A stretch of DNA of 64,000 nucleotides. Source: Branchiostoma floridae (taxonomy: Eukaryota > Chordata > Leptocardii > Amphioxiformes > Branchiostomatidae). Each line of letters opens with the position of its first letter. The first letter of the stretch is position 1. This document shows, piece after piece, positions 55,690 through 64,000 of this stretch. The stretch is taken from positions 7,588,424 through 7,652,423 of the forward strand of contig NC_049994.1 in NCBI RefSeq assembly GCF_000003815.2, in the 5' to 3' direction. The translations under genes and the position numbers were made by a program. Under the pieces are notes generated by a model. That model saw only the letters and a program-made list of their open reading frames with translations. It did no database searches and had not been told where the DNA came from.

Positions 55690-57215
55690 ACAAGTTAACC
55701 AGCCTTAAGACCAAGAAGTACTCTTAAAATAACTGCACTGATAACAGAATCAGATATAAAGTGAACAATTTACCGGAGAACTTATTACTAACTAGAGTTC
55801 GGGGACCTCATACCTCCATGAAATATTCATTGCTTTTTTGTGGATGGTATGTATGTTTATTGTCGGTTGTATTTGAGAGTAATGGTTATATAATATAAAT
55901 GTTATGGGAAAGTAGTGGTGTATTTATTTAATGACACAGAGGATGTCCATCTGATTAGTAATTATCAAAATGTGACACTTAATTGTGTAATGTGCGTTTA
56001 AGAGGTCGACGGCATATGGTAGCGTGGTGTTCCTTAAGATTGATGTGTGGCATTTAAAATGTCTAAGGTTGTCAGCATTATTGAGGTTCGACTATGTGCC
56101 TCAGAGCGGTGTGGTGGGAGGAAGTTGGGAAACTCAGAAAGAAGAAGAGATGTGGCCAACTTTAGTCAGATCGTGATTTGATTTCCACCAATATGTCATA
56201 ACATCAGCTGTTCATACGGTACAAAAACGAGATGCACACTTTCCTCTGACAGCCCTACACCAACTGTAAGATGAATACTTGGCGCCAACCCCGTCTGCTA
56301 AAAAACAAGTACCATTGGCTACGAAAGAGACAACTAACAACTGTCCCTTATCGTAACAAAATCAGAACATCTGTTTCGCCCATAAAACTTCTAAAGGACC
56401 TAATGGCATTTTAATCACCATGTCACTCAAATCAGCAGTACAGTATGTGAGACATCCATACCTGTTAAGCATTATCGTTAAATGTACCTCAACTTCTTAC
56501 AATTATACTTACGCTTCACATCTCCATGATATCCTAAGCAGACATAAATAAAACTAATTATCATATTAAAAAAACTCGGGGTTCCCCAAACAGCTGTCAC
56601 CTCACCATCTGCTTGGAGCTAAGTCCATTAACAAACACATAAAGCACGATGCCTGTACCAATATATCTCAAATATAGGGGTGATTTCTGATATTATTACA
56701 TCAATTATAACGACAGATACGGCTCCCAAAATCTCATCGATTCGAGCTTTTATCACACCCCACCAACACAACAAGTATGAAACCAATCCATTCAGCCGTT
56801 CTTGAGTAATCATCTACACAGACAGAGACACATAACAGAAAATATAACCTCCATTCCATGACATTTCATGGAGGTAACTAGATCCAGAGAAAGTCCAAGT
56901 GGACCTGTATATACAGCAAAGAGGAGTGTAGTGGAGACGAAGGCACATGTTACCATTTAAAAATGGTTTGATTATTGTTTGAAGTATACAAGCGACGTAT
57001 ACAACCTTACGCTCAAGAAGCCCTGCTTAACTAACTGAAGAGATTCTTCTCAAAAATGTTTTAATCCGAATGATTTGTGACAAGAATCCGAAATAAAGTG
57101 AACAATTTACCGGAGAACTTAGCTAGATCCAGAGGAAGTCTAATGGGATCTGTATATTCAGCCGAAAGGAGTGTAGTGGGGGCTGACGAAGGCACATTTA
57201 ACCCTTTAATGGTTC
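55690..57215. repeat. Segmental tandem duplication, one copy interrupted
   Basis: GAATCAGATATAAAGTGAAC plus AATTTACCGGAGAACTTA at 55747-55783 recurs at 57082-57121 (GAATCCGAAATAAAGTGAAC). TAGATCCAGAG(A/G)AAGTC and GGAGTGTAGTGG blocks follow at 56880-56970 and at 57122-57205. In the second copy the two blocks are contiguous; in the first they are separated by the insertion at 55796-56874. Confidence 0.8.
55796..56874 (-). mobile_element. 1.08-kb insertion with 7-bp TSD (CATGGAGG family)
   Basis: Flanked by TAACTAG on both sides (55789-55795 and 56875-56881). One end reads AGTTCGGGGACCTCATACCT and CCATGAAA, the other is a palindrome CCATGACATTTCATGG with AGG. On the minus strand it contains ACTCAAGAACGGCTGAATGG and TTGGTTTCATACTTG, matching the tandem repeats at 59.9-61.9 kb. 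No ORF. Confidence 0.75.
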
Positions 57216-57493
57216 GTTTCATTGATTAATTTCACATGCCACAGACACCAAGTGATATTCGTGTTAGTGATGTTTCAAACCCAATATTCAGCACTGTTAA
57301 ACAGTAAAACAAGCATTGGGTACTTGGACGACGTACGGCGCAAACGTACATGTACATGTTAACTTATTGCGGATGCATCATAGGATTAGACTAAAAATCA
57401 CTATTTGCGAAAATGAGCACAAATGTCAGCAGCTGGTCAGCAGTTCATGTATTTATAAGTTTAAATAACAGGTGTTAGGAGTCACGACCTGCC

Positions 57494-59975
57494 ATGGACG
57501 CCTCGGAGTACGAGTTTGAGTGGGCTGTGTATAGGGGAGACGTGCAGACCGTGAGGAGGGGTCTCCAGGCTGGGTGGGACTTCAATCACAGGTTTAAAGG
57601 GTTTCCGGTAACTGCAGTTTATTAGTGTTTTGGTTTTGTGAACTTGGCGTTTCTATCTCTCCTTCTTATCTCACTTTGCTGTGCAGCTCGTATTCCATAC
57701 ACATACCAGACGCAGATTTTTTTCAGCATCACATGATTTTTGTAGCGAGGGAAGATTTCAGGTAGTCCGTCTCCTCGTTCCCGTTATAAGGTGTCCGAGC
57801 CAAGTAGTTCCAATGAGAGTACACAAAGTGTTTCGAGATTTCCAAGTTCCCACTCTGAATAGATATGTATATGAAATTATATACATCATACATGACATAC
57901 GATTCCATTATTCACATTGGTCTGTGCATAGCAAAGGATGATATGACATCATTTAGTGTAGTATAATTGTAAGTCTTAATACAATTTTCCATAGAAGAAA
58001 TTACATGGTTTTCGTAGTAAAGAAAGTGATATGTCGAGATGACGAAACCCTTAATAATGCTAAAGCATGTTCCTAGAATCCAATGACACTGTAGGTTGAT
58101 GTTAGGTTTGGGCAGGTGGATATTTTCTTCTACCTCTACAAATTTGCTGATTCAGAGATATGTTTAAGCTCCCCTCTCAGCTGAAGCCTCATGTGTTTCT
58201 CCGTCTGTTCACTCAGGGTAACGGGACCGCACTCCATGAGGCCAGCTGGAACGGGAACACTGAGATAGTGAAGCTTCTACTACAACATGACGCTGATGTG
58301 AATGCGACGGACTTGGTAAGTGCAAACAATTATATCGTTAAATTCAAAGTAGTCATGATAGATCGTGACGTTATGACAAACCGTGATTTTGAAAAAGAAG
58401 TATTGTTTAGAACATGCATATATGACATCTAAATAATATCTCATCGTGCTTGTTTCATCCACGATCCACTTAATCTTGTATCACGAACATCATGTAAGTC
58501 GGTGTGCTTTCTCAAGTGAAAATACCTGCACACCCAGTACAGAACGTGTGACTTGATAAATAACAGCGTCCTTGGGAAGACATCTACAGTAATTTTGTCG
58601 TTCTATTTTATGATGGGGCGTTTGGGTCCTTCTTAATATGATTTTGATAAGAGATAGGGCATGTTTCCATCTCTGACAACTGGAAAAGAATTTGGTCCTA
58701 ATTTGTAAATCCTATCTGTATGCAGGAAAGGATGACATGACATCATGTCATGTAGCACAAGTTATTCATATAATCAATTTTCCATATAAGAACGTAAATG
58801 ACGTAGTTAAATCACCGACATACTGAGATAACCACGACGAAACTCTTAGTATCAAAAAGCAAAATCATGTTCCTACTTAAATTGTCAGAGGCGCTGTAGG
58901 TTGATGTTGGGTGGGAGTTTCAAAGATTTTTCTGCTTTAATAGGCAGGTCAATATTTTCTTCTACCTCTTCAATTTGCTGAGTTATATATGTTTGAGCTT
59001 CCCTCCCAGCCGAAGCCTCATGTGTTACTCCATCTGTTCACTCAGCATGGCGGGACCGCACTCCATTCGGCCAGCAGGGACGCACTCCACTTCAGCAGGG
59101 TCAGCGTGAACGGGAAAACTGAGACAGTGAAGCTGCTATTACAACATGATGCTGATGTGGAGGCGAGGGACAACGTAAGTGCAAACAATTATGTCCTGAG
59201 ATTGAACATTTCGTCAAAATAATCATAATAGATCGTGACGAAATGGTAAACTGTGATTTTGAAAGAGATGCCGTGTTTAGAACGTGGCATCTAAATAATG
59301 TATCATCGTTAGGGCTGGGTACCGGTACAGAAAGTTCAGGTCCAGGTCCGGTTCAGGTCCGGACCTGAACCTGGACCTGATTCAGTATGACTCATACCAA
59401 TGGTCCATTTCACTACAAAGAAATCTGTTTGGTCGAGTATTAGACTAAAATCCTAGAACGCTAACTGCACCTGTACGATTGACTTTAAACCTTGATAGAA
59501 ATGACTATAAACTCTACTCTACTTCACTCTTGTCATTTTCTTCCAACTGCATGCGTCAAAACGTGTGAATGCCTGATGAAATAATATGTTAATTTTCTAA
59601 TCGGTCCAACATCCGGTCCACCTAATTTTTTCAGGTCCGGTTTTTCTGGACCGGTCCAAGAAGAAAAACCGGTTTTGTACCGGTACGCTGTACCGATACC
59701 CAGCCCTAATCATCGTACTTGTAAGTTTCATCCACGATCCACTTAATCTTGGATCACGAATATCATATAAGTCGATGTGCCTTCTCAAGTGAAAATGCCC
59801 GCACATCCTATACAGTACCTGTGATATTAACAGCGTTCTTTTGGAAGATAGGAATTTTATTGTTTTATGTTATGATGGAGCGTTTGGTTTTGGTGATTAC
59901 CTCCATGAAATGTCATGGAGGTTATATTTACCTCCATGAAATGTCATGGAGGTTATATTTTACCCTGCGTTTGTG

Positions 59976-60007
<32 letters not shown>

Positions 60008-63000
60008 AACAAGATAACTCAAGAACGGCTGGATGGATTGGTTTCATACTTGGTGTGCTGGTAGGGTGTGATGAAAGCTGGAAGTGATTACATTTTGGGC
60101 CCCCTAGCGGCTTTCCTTGGTACTGCAGCGCAACTTCCGGTTTTGCTATCTCGTGTTCTGAACAAGCTATGGTCCCAATTTTTATGTATTACATAGCTCT
60201 TGCGCTCAGAAATAAGTGACATAAGTTTGGGCCCCCTAGCGTCTAGTTAGGGGGCCCAAACTATATTACATTTGCATAATTAATGAGAATATTCTATCAT
60301 AGCAGTTTTTTCTATGTATCTCTTGTCCCTGACGTGATATGGTCTTGACATTAGGGTGGTAGATAGCTTTTAGTGTCATGACAAAGTGGGGCAAGTTTCA
60401 GCCCCCTAACAGTTAATTTGGGAACTGCAGGGGCGTTTTTGTCAAGACATTCCAATGAGGATAACTGCAGAAAGGATTGACGGATTGGCATCATATTAAG
60501 CATGCGGGTACCTTAGGCAAAGATGTTCATAATGATATACATGTTATGCAAATGAGAGCTTAATTTGCATAATTAATGAGGAAATTGTATGATTCCATTT
60601 TTTTCAATAACTGGACTTCAATAAATGTAACACATGTTAATTATGATAGGTAGAATATAAGCAGATACCAAATATGGTAATGAGGAACTTATTTGCATAA
60701 TTTATGTAAAAATTGCAAAACCGCTGTATGATCAATAATGGGAATTTTATAATTGTGACATGTGTACGTTAGTCAATGATGAACAACACCATGCATAAAT
60801 TATGTTAATGTGTTAGTCAATTTCTTGAAATTTATGAAAGCTCTAAATTTTCATGGAGGTATGAGGTCGCCGAACTCTAGTTTACCCTGCGTTTGTGTGT
60901 GTGTGTGTGTCTGTCTGTCTGTCAACAAGATAACTCAAGAACGGCTTGATGGATTAGTTTCATATTTGGTGTGATGGTGGGGTGTGACGAAAGCTGGAAG
61001 TGATTAGATTTTGGGCCCCCTAGCGACTTTTCTTGGTACTGCAGCGCCACTTCCGGTTTTGCTATCTCGTGTTCTGAACAAGATATGGTCCCAATTTTTG
61101 GTTGTTAGATAGCTCTTGTGCTCAGGAATAAGTGACATAAGTTTGGGCCCCCTAGCATCTGGTTTTGGGATAGCAGGGGCATTTTTGTCAGAAACTTCTG
61201 AAGTGGATAACTCAAGAAGGAAACAAAGGATTTTCATGATTTTTGGTCTGTAGGTACCTTAGACAATGTTATACAAGATGAAATACAAATTATGCAAAAT
61301 TAGATTACATTTGCATAATTAATGAGCTTATTCTATCATAGCAGTTTTTTAATGTATCTCTTGTACCGGACATGATATGGTTTTGATATTTGGGTGGTAG
61401 ATAGCTTTTAAAGTCATGGCAAAGTGGGGCAAGTTTCAGCCCCCTAACATTTAATTGTGGAACTGCAGGGGTGTTTTTGTCAAGACACTCCAAAGAGGAT
61501 AACTATAGAAAGGAATGATGGATTGGCATCATTTTTGGCATGCAGGTAGCTTAGGCCAAGATGTTTATAATGATATACATTTTATGCAAATGAAGACTTA
61601 ATTTGCATAATTAATGAGGAAATTGTACAATTCCATTGTTTTCAATAGCTGAACTTAAGTAAATGTAACACATGTAGTTTATGATAGGTGAGAGATAAGC
61701 AGATACCAAATATATACAGAAATAGCAAATCCACATAATGACTAATATTGGGAATTTCATAATTGTGACATGTGTACGTTAGTCAATAATGAACATCGCC
61801 ATACATAAATTATGTAAATGATAGTCATTTGCATGAAATTTACAAAAGCTCTAAATTTTCATGGAGGTATGAGGTCGCCGCACTCTAGTTTTTTAATATG
61901 TTTTTCAATTTGATTTGAATAAGACATGAGCCAAGTTTCCATCGCCGACAACTGGAAAAGAACTTGATGCTAATTTCTAAATCTTATCTGTATGTAGGAA
62001 AGGATGACATGACATCATTTCATATAGTACAGTTTATTCATACAATCAATTTATCATATAAGAAATGACATAAATGACGTAGTTAAGTCACCGACATACT
62101 GAGATAACCACGGCGAAACTTTTAGAATCAAAAAAGCAAAAGCATGTTCCTACTAAAATTATCAGAGGTTGATTTACGTGGAAGTTTCAAAGATTTTTCT
62201 GCTTTAATAGGCAGGTCTATATTTCCTTCTACATCTACAATTTGCTGACTCAGAGATATGTTTGAGCTCCTCTCTCAGTGGAAGCCTCATGTGTTTCTCC
62301 GTCTGTTCACTCAGGATGGCGGGACCGCACTCCATGTGGCCAGCCTGGCCGGGTACACTAAGATAGTGGAGCTGCTATTACAACATGACGCTGGTGTGGA
62401 GGCGAGGGACAACGTAAGTACAAACAACTTTATGCTGAGTTTTGGGCATTTGTTAAACTGATCATGATATATAGTGATTGATATGTGATGATTAACCGTG
62501 ATTTTGAAGGAGATGCAGTGTTTAGAACGTGGCATCTAAATAATGTCTCACCTTACGTACTTATAAGTACGAATACCATATTACTCGGTGTTCTTTCTCA
62601 AGTGAAAATGCCTGCATACACAGTACAGTATGTGTGACTTGATAAATAACAGCGTTCCTTGGGACGATATCCACAGTAGTTTTGTCGTTGTATGTTATGA
62701 TGGAGCATTAAGTGATTTTAAATGTATTTCACCATGATTGTAATACGGATTAAGCCATATTTCCATCGCCGAGAACTAGAAAAGAATTTGGTGCTAATTT
62801 GTAAATTCTATCTTGTGTCCTTGTGAGTGTGTGTGAGTCCGCAATTAAAATGCAAATTTACAGAAGCGTCACGTGTTTCTCCGTCTGTTCACTCAGGATG
62901 GCAGGACCTCACTCCATGTGGCCAGCAGGTACGGGAAGGCGAAGACAGTGAAGCTGCTATTACAACATAACGCTGATGTGGAGGCGAGGGACAACGTAAA

Positions 63001-63832
63001 TGCAAACAATTTGTCCTGAGATTGGGCTTTTCAAAGTAGTTATGAAAGATAGTGAAGTTATGGTTAACTGTGGTTATGAAAGAGATGCCGTGTTTAGAAC
63101 GTGACATGTAAATGATGTCTCATCGTACTCTCATGCATGATCCCCGACTTAGTCATGGATCACGAATATCACGCAAGTCGGTGTGCAGGGTAAGTACAGA
63201 ATATCGTCACATGTAGTTAAGAGAAAAGGCCTATCAATTGATAATTGTTTAGAAAAAGAAACTGCTAGTCTAGTCACATACTCTGATTTCCCTGGTTGTT
63301 CCCATTGGGCATGAGTGTAGTTCAATTTTAGTTGATAACTGTACAACACTTCTCCTACATTCAAACAGTCTAACTACAAGTGACAATTGAATTATTGTTC
63401 TCGTTTACGGTGTTACAATGATAGACAATATTGTTTTGCTGTTCTTTTGGGTCTGAGTGAAGGTACAATAACGGGACAATAAATGATTGTTAACAAATAT
63501 TTACTAGTTTTTAAAATGTTCTCAAAGCTCTTGGATTGCGCTTATTAGTCATAACAGAGTTCAATTTAAGTTAGTAGTAATATCTGATCAGCTCTAGAAT
63601 GATAACTATGTATCTTTTACAAGTATAGGTTAAAAGTTATAGTTCTTCTCAAAGTCTAGCTATAGGCTTTACAATAATGGACAGCCATAATGTTTTGCAC
63701 CAGCTTCATGTGTTTCCCTAACTTTTCACTCAGGATGGCTGGACAGCGCTCCATTTGGCCTGCAAGTACCAGGAGACTGAGGTTGTGAAGCTGTTGATTC
63801 AACATGGCGCTGATATTGAGGTGAAGAACAAA
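57494..63832 (+). CDS. Ankyrin-repeat protein, 5' part (six exons, continues beyond window)
   Basis: Exons 57494-57607, 58217-58315, 59046-59174, 62315-62413, 62897-62995 and 63734-63832, all phase 0. Exon 1 encodes MDASEYEFEWAVYRGDVQTV ... FNHRFKGFP, a typical N-cap of an ankyrin stack; the donor GTAACT at 57608 is chosen because it keeps the phase. Each following exon is 99 bp and encodes one 33-residue ankyrin repeat, for example DGGTALHVASLAGYTKIVEL followed by LLQHDAGVEARDN. Exon 3 is 129 bp because of a 30-bp in-frame internal duplication (RDALHFSRVS inserted). The last visible exon (DGWTALHLACKYQETEVVKL...) ends in GTAAGT, so more exons follow. Scaffold or signalling role is unspecified; downstream domains are outside the window. 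Confidence 0.85.
58217..58315 (+). CDS. Ankyrin exon 2
   Basis: 33 codons, NGTALHEASWNGNTEIVKLL plus LQHDADVNATDL, donor GTAAGT. Confidence 0.85.
59046..59174 (+). CDS. Ankyrin exon 3 with 10-residue insertion
   Basis: 43 codons. GCACTCCA...AGCAGGG occurs twice in tandem, producing GTALHSASRDALHFSRVSVN, which would disturb the first helix of the repeat. Confidence 0.8.
59310..59708. mobile_element. hAT-type MITE, complete copy with perfect 8-bp TSD
   Basis: 399 bp from TAGGGCTGGGTACCGGTAC to GTACCGATACCCAGCCCTA, flanked by ATCATCGT at 59302-59309 and 59709-59716. Inner palindromic GGTCCGGACC words. It lies in the intron between ankyrin exons 3 and 4. Noncoding. A full-length relative lies at 14553-14993 and a half copy at 42093. 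Confidence 0.92.
59897..61885 (+). repeat. Tandem pair of ~0.95-kb repeats (CATGGAGG family)
   Basis: Two units, ~59956-60885 and ~60886-61883, each run CCCTGCGTTTGTGTG, (GTCT)n, CAACAAGATAACTCAAGAAC, TTTTGGGCCCCCTAGCG, CTTCCGGTTTTGCTATCTCG, GTTTGGGCCCCCTAGC, GGCAAGTTTCAGCCCCCTAA, TTGCATAATTAATGAGGAAA and end TTTTCATGGAGGTATGAGGT plus CGCCG(A/C)ACTCTAG. The first is preceded by two copies of the palindrome CCTCCATGAAATGTCATGG. Same family, opposite orientation, as 55796-56874. It fills the intron between ankyrin exons 3 and 4. Confidence 0.85.
62315..62413 (+). CDS. Ankyrin exon 4
   Basis: 33 codons, consensus repeat; acceptor CTGTTCACTCAG, donor GTAAGT. Confidence 0.85.
62897..62995 (+). 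CDS. Ankyrin exon 5
   Basis: 33 codons (DGRTSLHVASRYGKAKTVKL...), donor is the weaker GTAAAT. Confidence 0.8.
63734..63832 (+). CDS. Ankyrin exon 6
   Basis: 33 codons (DGWTALHLACKYQETEVVKL LIQHGADIEVKNK), acceptor TTTTCACTCAG, donor GTAAGT. More diverged than exons 2-5. Confidence 0.85.
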
Positions 63833-64000
63833 GTAAGTATGCGGAAAACAATCTCATGTAAATCTCATCATAATGAAAGGAAAGGGTCAATTAATGCTTG
63901 TTGAAAATATTTACAAGCCTTAGTATATTTATCTGATACCTTGCTTGGCATGTGTTTATTAGCCATGGCAGGGGTTCAGTTTAAGTTAGTAAGAATATTT

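Overview
The window looks like animal nuclear DNA from a repeat-rich invertebrate deuterostome. A cephalochordate (amphioxus, Branchiostoma) is my best guess. The reasons are spliced genes with GT/AG introns, a clear GATAD1 orthologue, a CSAD/GADL1-type decarboxylase exon, an exon-per-repeat ankyrin gene, and many tRNA-derived SINEs, MITEs and THAP-type DNA transposons. The species is an inference; no alignment was run. Most open reading frames are chance or repeat-derived, and well-supported coding sequence covers only a few kilobases.

Layout. 1-1.6 kb: last exon of an unrecognised + strand gene with a basic C-terminus, then a 3' UTR carrying a tandem duplication. 1.7-10.1 kb: noncoding DNA with three copies of one ~205-bp MITE, other MITEs, a SINE and several simple or minisatellite arrays. 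10.1-10.5 kb: first coding exon (minus strand) of a group II PLP decarboxylase; I could not find its next exon. 10.5-43.5 kb: no confident host gene. This stretch holds a 26-bp minisatellite, hAT-like MITEs with 8-bp target duplications, a 1.1-kb fold-back element, a ~350-bp satellite block (20.6-22.9 kb), SINEs, a possible hammerhead ribozyme fold (34.26 kb), and a 3.5-kb TTAA-flanked transposon with ~750-bp inverted repeats (40.0-43.5 kb).

43.9-54.0 kb: GATAD1 in four exons (250 aa). Its third intron contains the highlight of the window, a 6,499-bp TTAA-flanked DNA transposon (46366-52864) with apparently identical 343-bp terminal inverted repeats. It carries two convergent genes, both open. 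One is a five-exon, 804-aa THAP-DDE transposase (Kolobok-type by its features). The other is a single-exon 221-aa protein that looks like a free-standing P2X7 C-terminal 'ballast' zinc domain. The element sits inside an older 'gggtgcaccc' MITE, so the intron shows nested insertion. Both genes start just inside the repeats, so the same repeat sequence, containing a CRE octamer and YY1-like motifs, probably acts as the promoter of both.

54.6-55.0 kb: a minus-strand terminal exon for a basic, cysteine-rich protein, convergent with GATAD1. 55.7-57.2 kb: a duplicated segment, one copy interrupted by a 1.08-kb insertion with a 7-bp target duplication, the other still showing the empty site. 57.5-64 kb: the 5' part of an ankyrin-repeat gene (+ strand), with five ankyrin exons whose introns share flanking sequence, pointing to recent exon duplication. 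Its introns hold a complete hAT-type MITE and a tandem pair of ~0.95-kb repeats. The gene continues beyond the window.
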